Assembly (NCBI RefSeq): GCF_034087045.1
Contig: NZ_CP139247.1
Location: forward strand, 992,001-1,056,000
DNA: 64,000 nucleotides
From: Chitinophaga sancti
GTDB lineage: Bacteria > Bacteroidota > Bacteroidia > Chitinophagales > Chitinophagaceae
Reading direction: 5' to 3'
Part shown: positions 1 through 8,328 of the stretch, in pieces
Position numbering within the stretch: the first letter of the stretch is position 1
Layout: each line of letters opens with the position of its first letter
Made by a program: the position numbers and the translations under genes
The notes under the pieces: generated by a model
What the model saw: the letters and a program-made list of their open reading frames with translations, nothing else
Databases searched by the model: none
What the model was told of the DNA's origin: nothing

Positions 1-209
1 TAATAGTAGTAGATGATCCTACAAATGCAAAATATCCGATGCCAAAAGATGCACATGAGAGAGATGAAGTGTTTGTAGGTCGTTTGCGTCGTGATGAGAC
101 CCAGGAGAAGACTTTAAACATGTGGATTGTCGCAGACAATCTGCGTAAAGGCGCAGCTACCAATGCGGTGCAAATAGCAGAATTTTTACATGCACAGAAA
201 TGGATCTAA
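1..209 (+). CDS. asd: aspartate-semialdehyde dehydrogenase, C-terminal fragment
   Basis: The window opens inside this gene. Only the last 68 or so codons are present, read from base 3 to the TAA at 207-209. The enzyme reduces aspartyl phosphate to aspartate semialdehyde in the cytoplasm, on the path to lysine, threonine, methionine and diaminopimelate. The visible part has the C-terminal signature of the family: RLRRDE followed by a hydrophobic strand ending WIVADNLRKGAA, the asparagine-alanine segment and a closing helix. The catalytic cysteine and NADP-binding region lie outside the window. A strong hairpin with a T-run follows 54 bases after the stop. Identity is secure; the start is not visible. 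Confidence 0.9.
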   Translation, partial: IVVDDPTNAKYPMPKDAHERDEVFVGRLRRDETQEKTLNMWIVADNLRKGAATNAVQIAEFLHAQKWI

Positions 210-263
210 TTAATCCATCCGTGATATTCGCTAACGTATATACGTTATAACATAAACTATTGA

Positions 264-292
264 GAGCAAGTGACCTATCACTTGCTCTTTTT
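264..292 (+). terminator. intrinsic terminator of asd
   Basis: A perfect 10-bp stem (GAGCAAGTGA with its complement) closes a CCTA loop and is followed by five T residues. It lies 54 bases after the asd stop. Confidence 0.9.
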
Positions 293-358
293 GTATCAAT
301 TAGTATTATTCTGATGAGAAATTTGTATCACTACAACAAAAATTACACAGAAGTAGTA

Positions 359-388
359 TTGATTAATGAAGGATAAAATTCAATTTTG
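359..388 (+). promoter_or_regulatory. candidate promoter of the small gene at 498
   Basis: A TTG at 359-361 is separated by 19 bases from CAATTTTG at 381-388, which matches seven of eight positions of the Bacteroidota -7 box TAnnTTTG. The spacing fits the class. It would give a 5' leader of about 100 bases before the ATG at 498. Prediction from sequence only. Confidence 0.4.
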
Positions 389-497
389 GTACTAATAATC
401 CTATGCCAACTTACTTCTGCCAAAAAAGTTCAAACTTAAAGAAAGTAAGGTGCTGACAGAACTAAAATTCACAAATCCGTAAACACCCTTAAGTCCT

Positions 498-749
498 ATG
501 AAAACCAACGCCAATCGTGAGCTTTTATTGATGCACAAATTTACTGAGGAGTGGAGCAACAACTTTTCTTCACAGGTATCACGCATCATGAACATTGTGG
601 ATCAACACGATACACTGGATGGCATTATCCCAATCATTGAGGTAGCCAACGTGTATAACCAACGTTTTGCGCATACTAAAACAGACAAAGAAAACCTGTT
701 GAAGAATCGCAAGGCAAGGCCATTTGAGTTCCTGATCCACAAAAACTAG
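498..749 (+). CDS. small conserved-looking protein of unknown function (83 aa)
   Basis: I do not recognise the family. The product is soluble, 83 residues, with no signal peptide or membrane segment. It looks helical, with a polar N-terminal half (HKFTEEWSNNF), a central hydrophobic stretch around residues 42-50 and a basic C-terminus. The ATG at 498 is the first in frame and a promoter-like sequence lies about 110 bases upstream. A 64-codon opposite-strand frame (401-595) overlaps its start, but that frame lacks a plausible composition. The gene stands alone between the asd terminator and a leftward gene. It could be a small regulator or an orphan; no function is assigned. Confidence 0.6.
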   Translation: MKTNANRELLLMHKFTEEWSNNFSSQVSRIMNIVDQHDTLDGIIPIIEVANVYNQRFAHTKTDKENLLKNRKARPFEFLIHKN

Positions 750-974
750 CCAGCAAAGTATTCGTCCCGTATTTATCTGTTGGCCGTATTAACATGTGTA
801 TATGTCAGGTATACATATCCGGCAGATAGGACTACAGACGAGTCTATTTTGTGGTGGAGATTGTCTAAGAAATCGAAGAGTTTATTGTAGAAGAACGTTA
901 ATTGCCTGTGCCTCAAGTCTTGCACAGGGTTAGAATTTTTTGTCCTACTGAAGACGGTGTTGAAAACGGAAAAA
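750..974. other. non-coding stretch with one imperfect hairpin
   Basis: No convincing gene. An imperfect hairpin spans 774-828: outer arms TATCT/AGATA, then GCCG/CGGC, then an inner ATATGT/ACATAT stem. It lacks a T-run, so it may be a structured 3' region of the gene ending at 749 rather than a terminator. Confidence 0.4.
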
Positions 975-1044
975 GGGCTGACTAAAAAGCCTATAAAGAG
1001 TCATTGCACTACAAGTGCAGCAACCATAGCTTTTTAGTCAGCCC
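970..1044 (-). terminator. long-armed terminator of the DUF2461 gene
   Basis: A perfect 15-bp inverted repeat (GGGCTGACTAAAAAG at 975-989 and its complement at 1030-1044) encloses 40 bases that hold a second small stem (GCACT/AGTGC). On the minus strand the stem is followed by a run of five T. It lies just downstream of the leftward gene ending at 1069. Confidence 0.75.
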
Positions 1045-1068
1045 GGAGATTGGGTTAAGATGGAACCA

Positions 1069-1734
1069 TTATTCCAGGTCCAGTGCCCGATCCATGAATT
1101 TTACAAAAGGCTGCATGACAGCAAAGATTTTCAGAATTTCTCTAACAAGTGCAGGCTGTAAGGCAGCATCGTCCGAGATGTGGTGCCATACTGTGAAGCT
1201 TTTTAGTTTCAGGTAAGCTATGGCCGGATTGTCCGGCTGGTATCCCTGCGGCGCAGTTTTGAGTGCTTCTCCCTCTATTTTACCAAAGTAGCGGATGAAA
1301 TCCTTATTGGATATAATCTGCTGGAATTCCTCAAAATTGTAGTCTATTTCCTGTCTTACTTTCTTTAATACGGATGCTTCAGGCATCCAGAGGCCACCGC
1401 CTGCAAAGCTATTTCCACCTGGTTCCAGGTGGAAATAATAGCCCGGACGAGGTGTTTTGCGACCACCGGGAGCAAAGGCAGCGCCCATATTCGTCTTGTA
1501 AGGTGTCTTGTCTTTTGAGAACCTTACATCTTTGTAAATACGGAATGTACAGTCCTTTACCTGTAGTCCGATCAGTGCAGGATCCTGTTTGCACAGGCCA
1601 TCCAGTATCTGCTGTACTACACTATCAAAGTCGGATTTGGCCTGTTGATAGTCCCCTTTATGGTCATCGAACCATGGCTTATTGTTATTCTTGCTCAGTG
1701 ATTTCAAAAATTTCAACGTGGTGGGCTGTAACAT
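1069..1734 (-). CDS. DUF2461 domain-containing protein
   Basis: A 221-residue soluble protein that matches the DUF2461 (TIGR02453) family over its whole length. Diagnostic segments are the N-terminal LKFLKSLSKNNNKPWFDDHK, the central FRIYKDVRFSKDKTPYKTN and the glycine-rich GYYFHLEPGG. Members are widespread in bacteria and fungi but their biochemical role is not established. There is no signal peptide, so the protein is expected in the cytoplasm. The start is the ATG complementary to 1732-1734. The next gene upstream, a porin, ends 35 bases away without an obvious terminator between them, so read-through transcription is possible. The family call is firm; the function is unknown. Confidence 0.85.
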   Translation of the reverse strand: MLQPTTLKFLKSLSKNNNKPWFDDHKGDYQQAKSDFDSVVQQILDGLCKQDPALIGLQVKDCTFRIYKDVRFSKDKTPYKTNMGAAFAPGGRKTPRPGYYFHLEPGGNSFAGGGLWMPEASVLKKVRQEIDYNFEEFQQIISNKDFIRYFGKIEGEALKTAPQGYQPDNPAIAYLKLKSFTVWHHISDDAALQPALVREILKIFAVMQPFVKFMDRALDLE

Positions 1735-1769
1735 GCATCAGAATTTGTACACAAAATATAAAATAGCTT

Positions 1770-2849
1770 TTAGAAATGGTACGTTGCAGCCACTAAAACG
1801 TTGGGAGAGGTGCTTACAGGCGCACCGTCGTGTTTGTTGAAAATGTCTACTGATGCTTTGTCGAGTCTGAATTCAGGGATAATAGTCAGGTTGCCGACTT
1901 TATAGTTCACAGATACCGTACCTGCCATTACATGACCACCGGTAGTACCAGCAAAGGTCTTAAGGCCATCGGCATCGTCAAAGTATTCCCCCCTTAACGT
2001 TACACCCAGTGTCTTGTTGAAATCAATGTTCATGTATAAAGCCGATCCCCACCATTTGGCAGTGTTATCTATTGCTTCTTTTTCACGCGTATTCTTGTAG
2101 GTGCTCACAGTACCATTGTAACCAAATCCGATTACATCACTCACACTATAGAGTGCCACGAAGTCTATTTGATGGTTCTGAATACCTGCAGTATCGCGGC
2201 CTTCCAGGTAGTTCAGGTAGAGTTTGAGTGGCGTAGTATTGGCACTATAACCAATCTGTGCACCGATATACTTACTATTCGACCAGGAAGCCGATTTGAA
2301 ATCAGTAGGATTGAATACACCCAACATTGCCGTCAGGTGCTCATTGATAGTGATATCTGCCTTTACACCAGTATTGAAGAAAGGACCATTGCTGAACATA
2401 TAACTCATACTGTAGTTCCTGTTCTGATAGGCATCTACAAGCTCATAGCCAACGTGTGTGGCAAAGCTACCCATGCTGATTTTCAGTTTATCCAGCACCT
2501 GGTAACTGAGGTAGAGCTGTTTTACGGCCATTTCCATACTTCCCTTATCAGCGGGATGATCATTGTATGAAAACTCCGCAGCTCTTCTGCCAAATCCAAG
2601 ATCGGCTACGATGCTACCTTTCTGGAATGTATGCTCTGCCTTGAGTGAGAACATACCCAGTTCAAAACTATTATGTGAATTAGTGAAGCTTGTCTTATTG
2701 TCTGTGCTGTTACCGTTGAAATTATACTTGTAATAAACATCTGCTGATCCGGAAATATTCACTAATGGAGCTTTGGTAGAATCCACCGTTTGGGAATAGG
2801 CAAAAGAAATCTGGCTGACAGCGAAAGCTGTCAAAAAAAGTTTTTTCAT
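1770..2849 (-). CDS. outer-membrane beta-barrel porin (BBP2/OprO-like)
   Basis: A 359-residue protein with a signal peptide (residues 1 to about 19, ending SFAYSQ). The mature part is made of alternating amphipathic strands and ends in an aromatic residue (ATYHF), as expected of an outer-membrane barrel. The pattern fits the Bacteroidota putative beta-barrel porin-2 family (PF07642). It lies downstream of amtB on the same strand, an association often seen in this phylum, which suggests it could let ammonium or small nitrogen compounds across the outer membrane. That role is inferred from position only. The 255-base gap to amtB holds inverted and direct repeats, so the two genes may not be tightly co-transcribed. 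Confidence 0.75.
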   Translation of the reverse strand: MKKLFLTAFAVSQISFAYSQTVDSTKAPLVNISGSADVYYKYNFNGNSTDNKTSFTNSHNSFELGMFSLKAEHTFQKGSIVADLGFGRRAAEFSYNDHPADKGSMEMAVKQLYLSYQVLDKLKISMGSFATHVGYELVDAYQNRNYSMSYMFSNGPFFNTGVKADITINEHLTAMLGVFNPTDFKSASWSNSKYIGAQIGYSANTTPLKLYLNYLEGRDTAGIQNHQIDFVALYSVSDVIGFGYNGTVSTYKNTREKEAIDNTAKWWGSALYMNIDFNKTLGVTLRGEYFDDADGLKTFAGTTGGHVMAGTVSVNYKVGNLTIIPEFRLDKASVDIFNKHDGAPVSTSPNVLVAATYHF

Positions 2850-2935
2850 GCAGTAAAATTTGGATGATAAAAGGAGTATGCTAAATCTACGTGGTGGCTG
2901 CTTCTAACGATAAGGGCCAATTAAGGCAATAAGAA

Positions 2936-3065
2936 AGAATAGCTAATAACTAACCTCGGGGGAAAGAAAATTTTTACACGAAACGAATAAGAAATTGGTT
3001 GATAAAATATCTGGTTGATAAAATGTTGCTATCTACAATTTCCCGTGTTAATTATTAGCTATTCT
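2936..3065. repeat. inverted-repeat element in the amtB-porin gap
   Basis: Two 19-base arms (2936-2954 and 3047-3065) are inverted copies that differ at one position and enclose 92 bases. Inside, the 13-mer TGGTTGATAAAAT occurs twice as a direct repeat (2996-3008 and 3012-3024). The layout resembles a small palindromic intergenic element rather than a terminator. Confidence 0.6.
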
Positions 3066-3104
3066 AAATGTTTTGGGTATATCAAACTCACTATATAATC
3101 TTCA

Positions 3105-4487
3105 TTAGTCTACGATTGGCTCTTCCTTGAGTGTGCCATTGTCGTATACGCTCATCATGTTTGGATGATAGCTTTCGTTGTGCTGTGTAGCATCCAGGCC
3201 CAGAGCTTCTTCTTCTTCGCTTACACGGAGTGGGTGGAAAGCATCAATCAGTTTGAAGATCGCGAAGGATACAACGAAGCTGTATGCTACTACGATTGAC
3301 AGACCGATGAACTGAGTTTTGAACAGGTCGAAGTTACCATAGAACCAACCATCTACAACGTTCACAGCTTTGGTAGCGAATATGCCTGTGAGCAGCATAC
3401 CTACCATACCACCGATACCATGACAAGGGAATACATCCAGTGTATCGTCGATAGCAGTTTTAGATTTATAATGAACCATCATGTTGGAAATGATCGCAGC
3501 AATGAAGCCCATGAAAATACTCTGTGGGATACCTACAAAACCTGCAGCAGGTGTAATAGCTACCAGACCAACTACGGCACCGATACAGAAGCCCAGTGCA
3601 GAAGCTTTACGGCCACGAACCACATCGAAGAAGATCCAGGACAAACCAGCAGCAGCAGCAGCAGTGTTAGTAGTTGCGAAAGCAGATGTAGCCAGACCAC
3701 CCGCTGATACAGCGGAACCGGCATTGAAACCGAACCAGCCAAACCACAGCAAACCAGTACCTAACAGTACGAATGGAATGTTTGCAGGTTGCAATTCTTT
3801 CTTTTCAATATGATCTTTACGGCGTTTCAGTACCAGGGCACCAGCAAGGGCAGCACAACCAGCAGAAATGTGTACCACTGTACCACCTGCAAAGTCGATT
3901 ACACCGAGCTTGAAAAGGAAACCTTCCGGATGCCATGTCCAGTGTGCAATTGGACAATATATAAATAAGCAGAAGAGCACCATAAATAATACGTAAGATG
4001 TAAACCTGATCCTTTCAGCTGTAGCACCTACTACAAGAGCAGGCGTGATGATCGCAAATTTCAGCTGGAAAAGCGCGAACAACAGTAAAGGAATGGTAGG
4101 TGCACCAGCCCATGGCGCGCTGGAAGATACTCCCTTAAAGAAAAAGAAAGTAGAAGGATCACCGATAAAACCGTGGTAAGATTTACCAAATGACAAGCTG
4201 AAACCTACAGCTACCCATAATATACTGATCAGGCCCGTAGCTATGAAGCTCTGCATCATGGTTGAGATCACGTTTTTGCGGTTCACCATACCACCATAGA
4301 AAAATGACAAACCAGGTGTCATGAAAAATACCAGGCAGGTTGATACCAGAATCCATGCGATGTCACCATAATTGTATTTTCCCTCAGTATCTACAAAAAG
4401 TGGCTCATTCTTCATGAATAAACCAATTATTGCCACTAATCCCAGAATAATAAAGGGTAAATAGTCTTGAAATGATGTTTTCTTCAT
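3105..4487 (-). CDS. amtB: ammonium transporter AmtB
   Basis: A 460-residue inner-membrane protein of the Amt/Mep/Rh family with about eleven hydrophobic segments. It conducts NH3/NH4+ into the cytoplasm. The pore's twin histidines are visible: His206 in GGTVVHISAG and His356 in DVFPCHGIGG. The family motif around SFFYGGMVNRKN near residue 65 is also present. A polyalanine run (residues 276-280) lies in a membrane segment and comes from a short GCA/GCT repeat in the DNA. No PII (glnK) gene lies next to it, unlike the usual bacterial arrangement. A 576-base AT-rich region upstream separates it from uvrB and probably carries its promoter. Confidence 0.95.
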   Translation of the reverse strand: MKKTSFQDYLPFIILGLVAIIGLFMKNEPLFVDTEGKYNYGDIAWILVSTCLVFFMTPGLSFFYGGMVNRKNVISTMMQSFIATGLISILWVAVGFSLSFGKSYHGFIGDPSTFFFFKGVSSSAPWAGAPTIPLLLFALFQLKFAIITPALVVGATAERIRFTSYVLFMVLFCLFIYCPIAHWTWHPEGFLFKLGVIDFAGGTVVHISAGCAALAGALVLKRRKDHIEKKELQPANIPFVLLGTGLLWFGWFGFNAGSAVSAGGLATSAFATTNTAAAAAGLSWIFFDVVRGRKASALGFCIGAVVGLVAITPAAGFVGIPQSIFMGFIAAIISNMMVHYKSKTAIDDTLDVFPCHGIGGMVGMLLTGIFATKAVNVVDGWFYGNFDLFKTQFIGLSIVVAYSFVVSFAIFKLIDAFHPLRVSEEEEALGLDATQHNESYHPNMMSVYDNGTLKEEPIVD

Positions 4488-4961
4488 AGCAATGCAATTT
4501 TAAATTTCTTCAATAAAAGTATGGATAAATTTAAATTATCAAATAGAGAGGGTCAAAAATAGAAATCATCTTATAAATAGAGGCTAAAAAGGGTCAAATG
4601 CTAACTATATTATAATTAATAATAATATCAATAATGATTTTGGTCATTCTGTGAGTGGAAGAAATGATTATATCAAAATATAACTCATTGGTATTGAATA
4701 TATTAATTAGTACTTAAGTAGGAATTAACAATTTTCTAACACAGGGCTTTTTAGTATTACTGCATTTTGAAGAAAAGGCTTACAATTCAATGTAAAACAA
4801 TTATATAAGTATTAGTTAAATTTTGTTACGTTGATTGAATTTACTTAAAACATAATATCATATCTAATTAATTATAATATTAATATTACTACTTAATGGT
4901 TTCTCAGAGGAAGTGACTTTCGTTTTTAGACACAATTTTTGATCTTTTCTCTAGCCAAAAC
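4488..4961. other. AT-rich region upstream of amtB
   Basis: Very AT-rich and without a credible gene. It should contain the amtB promoter. One perfect TAnnTTTG box lies on the minus strand at 4554-4561, but I found no -33 partner at the right distance. Confidence 0.5.
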
Positions 4962-5004
4962 CATGAAAAAAAGGTTTTGCCGATGGCAAAACCTTTTTTT
5001 CATG
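4962..5004. terminator. bidirectional terminator downstream of uvrB
   Basis: A perfect 20-bp stem with a 3-base GAT loop (arms 4962-4981 and 4985-5004). The GC core GGTTTTGCC is flanked by seven A on one side and seven T on the other, so it can end transcription on both strands. It isolates uvrB from amtB, both read leftward. Confidence 0.9.
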
Positions 5005-5063
5005 AAAGGAGGTTGAAAAACTGAAGGTAAAATGCCTTCAATCTTTATATTAAAATAATTTAA

Positions 5064-7118
5064 TTATGACTCTTTCATAGCATCCAGCTCACGTTGCAAA
5101 GCAAACATCTGGTCACGGAGTCTGGCAGCTTCCATAAAGTCCAGATCTCTCGCCGCCTTCTCCATATCCTTTTTGACTTTGGCGATTGACTTCTCCATTT
5201 GAGGAATGGTCCTGGAAGCGGCTACCTGCTTGGCGTAGTCCACAGCATTCTCTGCTACCAGGGTTACCTCATCATGTACGGCAATCGGCGAATTCTCATC
5301 GAAGTTCTTGATTTCCAATACAGATGTCTGCCCCATGATCTGCTCCCTGCTCTTCAGCACCGTTCTTGGGGTAATACCATGCAGTAGGTTGTATGCAATC
5401 TGCTTTTCCCGGCGACGGTTAGTTTCGTCGATGGTACGCTGCATACTGTCCGTAATCTTATCGGCATAGAAGATCACCAGCCCATCTACGTTACGGGCCG
5501 CCCTACCTGCTGTCTGGGTCAGAGAGCGCTCATCACGGAGAAAACCTTCCTTGTCCGCATCCAGGATGGCGACCAGCGTTACCTCTGGCAGGTCAAGCCC
5601 CTCACGGAGGAGGTTCACACCCACCAATACATTTATATTACCTAAGCGCAGATCACGAAGGATTTCTATTCTTTCCAGGGTATCCACTTCAGAGTGGATA
5701 TACCTTGACTTAATATTAATACGCTGCAGGTACTTGTCCATTTCCTCCGCCATACGCTTGGTGAGGGTCGTGACCAATACTCGGCCGCCACTCTGTACAC
5801 GCTTGTCTATTTCTTCCAAAAGATCATCTACCTGATTTATACTGGGCCTAATTTCAATAGGAGGCTCCAGTAGACCGGTAGGTCTCACTACCTGTTCTAC
5901 CACCACACCTTCTGTCTGACGCAATTCATAATCACCAGGGGTCGCACTTACGAAAATGGCCTGGTTCACCAGGTTCTCAAATTCGAAGAAGTTCAGCGGG
6001 CGGTTGTCCAGTGCAGACGGGAGGCGGAAACCGAAATCAACAAGCGTGAGTTTACGGGAACGGTCGCCACCATACATACCGCCAATCTGAGGGATGGTTA
6101 CGTGACTCTCGTCTATTACTAATAAGAAGTCTTTCGGGAAGTAATCCAGCAGACAGAATGGGCGGGTACCAGGCGTACGTCTGTCCAGAAAGCGGGAGTA
6201 GTTTTCAATACCGCTACAATAACCCAGTTCCCTGATCATTTCGAGGTCATAATTGACCCTCTCTGAGAGGCGCTGGGCTTCTATATGTTTTCCTTCTGCA
6301 CGGAAGTAATCAACCTGTGCTTTCAGCTCATCCTGTATCTCGAAAATGATCTGTTGCATCATATCTTTTGGAGCGAGGTAAAGATTAGCGGGGAAGATGG
6401 CGGCGTTGTCCATGGTGCCGATCCTTTTCCCGTTCTGTACATCGAAGCTTTCGATCTCTTCCACCTCATCACCAAAGAAAGTAATCCTGTAGGCATAGTC
6501 TACGTATGGCAGATTGATGTCTACCGTATCACCTTTTACACGGAAATTACCCCGGTTAAAATCACCGGTAGTTCGGGTATACAAAGAATTCACAAGACCA
6601 TGTAAAACGGTATTACGACTAATCGTCTGGCCTTTGTGTAGACGGATGATACCATTTTCATAATCGGTAGGATTACCCATACCGTATATGCAGGATACGC
6701 TCGCTACCACGATGATGTCTCTGCGACCGGAGAGCAGATTGGTAGTGGCTTTGAGGCGCAGCTTATCCAGCTCTTCGTTGATGGCGAGATCCTTTTCTAT
6801 ATAAGTATCACTAACCGGCATGTATGCTTCAGGCTGATAGTAGTCGTAATAAGACACAAAATATTCGACAGCATTGTCGGGGAAGAACTGGCGAAATTCT
6901 CCGTAGAGCTGAGCTACCAATGTTTTATTGTGGGTGAGCACGAGGGTAGGGCGCTGTACCTGTTGGATCACATTGGCGACGGTGAAGGTTTTTCCTGAAC
7001 CTGTTACCCCTAGCAGGGTTTGGTAAGGAGCTCCATCCTGCACGCCTTCCACCAGTTGTTTGATTGCTCCCGGCTGATCGCCGGAGGGAGCGTAAGGTGA
7101 ATGAATTTTAAATGGCAT
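5064..7118 (-). CDS. uvrB: excinuclease ABC subunit B
   Basis: UvrB is the damage-verifying helicase-like subunit of nucleotide excision repair; it works with UvrA and UvrC in the cytoplasm. The 684-residue product has Walker A GVTGSGKT at residues 37-44 and the damage-clamping beta-hairpin segment FVSYYDYYQPEAY near residue 90. The helicase C-terminal motifs include LLREGLDLPE and the QTAGRAARN block. The UVR domain that meets UvrC spans roughly residues 640-678. I place the start at the ATG complementary to 7116-7118, because the product then begins MPFKIHSPYAPSGDQPGAI as in the family. A longer in-frame extension to 7283 is rich in Cys and His and unlike UvrB. Confidence 0.96.
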   Translation of the reverse strand: MPFKIHSPYAPSGDQPGAIKQLVEGVQDGAPYQTLLGVTGSGKTFTVANVIQQVQRPTLVLTHNKTLVAQLYGEFRQFFPDNAVEYFVSYYDYYQPEAYMPVSDTYIEKDLAINEELDKLRLKATTNLLSGRRDIIVVASVSCIYGMGNPTDYENGIIRLHKGQTISRNTVLHGLVNSLYTRTTGDFNRGNFRVKGDTVDINLPYVDYAYRITFFGDEVEEIESFDVQNGKRIGTMDNAAIFPANLYLAPKDMMQQIIFEIQDELKAQVDYFRAEGKHIEAQRLSERVNYDLEMIRELGYCSGIENYSRFLDRRTPGTRPFCLLDYFPKDFLLVIDESHVTIPQIGGMYGGDRSRKLTLVDFGFRLPSALDNRPLNFFEFENLVNQAIFVSATPGDYELRQTEGVVVEQVVRPTGLLEPPIEIRPSINQVDDLLEEIDKRVQSGGRVLVTTLTKRMAEEMDKYLQRINIKSRYIHSEVDTLERIEILRDLRLGNINVLVGVNLLREGLDLPEVTLVAILDADKEGFLRDERSLTQTAGRAARNVDGLVIFYADKITDSMQRTIDETNRRREKQIAYNLLHGITPRTVLKSREQIMGQTSVLEIKNFDENSPIAVHDEVTLVAENAVDYAKQVAASRTIPQMEKSIAKVKKDMEKAARDLDFMEAARLRDQMFALQRELDAMKES

Positions 7119-7336
7119 GCTCAAATTTACTAAGAAATGGTTAAACGATCGCTGCTGCCTTCGGCAGTAGCAAGATAGGGCCTGCAGCCAGCAACATGGA
7201 GGAATTGAGTCACTGGCTGGAAGTACGCAGATATGCTTTTGATAGTTGCTGATGAGAATTGGATGACTGGTCAGTAGTATCAATGAGAAGTCATTACCTT
7301 TACTTTTTAGTGACTTAACCAGCTCATTTATTTTTT

Positions 7337-8134
7337 ATGCTTAAGAAGTTATACCTGCTTGGTCTGGGACTGATATTACCGCTCATACCACTATCTGTTT
7401 TTGCCTGGGGCGTGACAGGACACCGCATTGTTGCTGAGATTGCTTACAGACACCTTACACCCAAAGCGTTAAAAGCCGTTCAGGCCATTCTTGGAAAAGA
7501 AAGTATGGCGATGGTATCTACATGGCCGGATTACATCAAGAGCGATACGACTCACACTTATGATCATCGTTATACCTGGCACTTTGTTGATTTTCCTGCA
7601 CATATAGATAAAGCAGGAATGGAAGCGGCTTTAAAGACAGTGAAGAAAGAGAATCTGTATGATGAGACAGAAGCATTGATCAGAGAATTGAAGTCCCGTA
7701 AAGGTACTAAAGAGGAACAGTGGCTGGCGATGACTTACCTGATACATATGATTGGAGATATGCATCAGCCTTTGCATGTGGGTCGTGATGAAGATCAGGG
7801 TGGTAATAAGATTCAGGTGATATGGTTTGGTAATCAGTCTAACTTACATAGAGTGTGGGATGAGCAGCTGATAGATTTTCAACAGCTGAGTTATACAGAA
7901 TATACAGCGGCCCTGGATACGGCAGATGCAGGACAGATAAAGATGATGCAAAGTGGTAGTGTGAAGGATTGGTTGTATGAGTCTAATCAGATGGCGGATA
8001 AAATTTATGATAAGACGCCGGCAGGGGAGAAGTTGAGTTATAAGTATAATTATCTTTTTGTGAAGGATCTGAATAGCCAGTTGTTGAAAGGAGGGTTAAG
8101 ACTGGCAGCTATCTTAAACGAAATTTATAAATAG
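7337..8134 (+). CDS. secreted S1/P1-type nuclease
   Basis: A zinc-dependent S1/P1 nuclease (PF02265) of 265 residues that cleaves single-stranded nucleic acid, probably in the periplasm or outside the cell. The signal peptide covers residues 1-23 and cleavage would expose Trp24, the N-terminal zinc ligand of the family, in AWGVTGHRIVAEIA. Other ligand motifs are visible: the HMIGDMHQPLHVG block (about residues 137-149), GGN, and NLHRVWD. The gene is transcribed away from uvrB, with 218 bases between the two starts. A strong terminator follows about 90 bases after the stop. Family assignment is firm; a role in phosphate or nucleotide scavenging is inference. Confidence 0.93.
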   Translation: MLKKLYLLGLGLILPLIPLSVFAWGVTGHRIVAEIAYRHLTPKALKAVQAILGKESMAMVSTWPDYIKSDTTHTYDHRYTWHFVDFPAHIDKAGMEAALKTVKKENLYDETEALIRELKSRKGTKEEQWLAMTYLIHMIGDMHQPLHVGRDEDQGGNKIQVIWFGNQSNLHRVWDEQLIDFQQLSYTEYTAALDTADAGQIKMMQSGSVKDWLYESNQMADKIYDKTPAGEKLSYKYNYLFVKDLNSQLLKGGLRLAAILNEIYK

Positions 8135-8220
8135 CAAAAAATAGGGGGCATCGCATAAATAAATGGAACTCCTGAGAATTACATAATATGGAATCTGGCT
8201 CCATCAGGTATCCGAATGAA

Positions 8221-8260
8221 AAGAGGGTGTATCTATTTTGTGATACACCCTCTTTTTTTT
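8221..8260 (+). terminator. intrinsic terminator of the S1/P1 nuclease gene
   Basis: A perfect 13-bp stem (AAGAGGGTGTATC at 8221-8233 and its complement at 8242-8254) with an 8-base loop and eight or more T. It may also serve the leftward kinase gene ending at 8329, less well. Confidence 0.9.
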
Positions 8261-8328
8261 GGCTGGGGCTGCGGCAGGCTTTTAGTTGAAAACGATCGCA
8301 GCAGCTTATGCCTGAAACAATTATTTAA

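Noticed and set aside
3651..3669. Trinucleotide repeat in amtB as a phase-variable tract
   Set aside because: Changes by whole codons would only alter a polyalanine run in a membrane helix; no frameshift switching is possible.
7122..7129. Perfect TAnnTTTG box just upstream of the uvrB ATG on the minus strand
   Set aside because: It would start transcription inside or at the start codon, so it cannot be the main uvrB promoter if the start at 7118 is right.
7119..7283. In-frame 55-residue N-terminal extension of UvrB
   Set aside because: The extension is Cys/His-rich and unlike UvrB, while the ATG at 7118 gives the standard family N-terminus.
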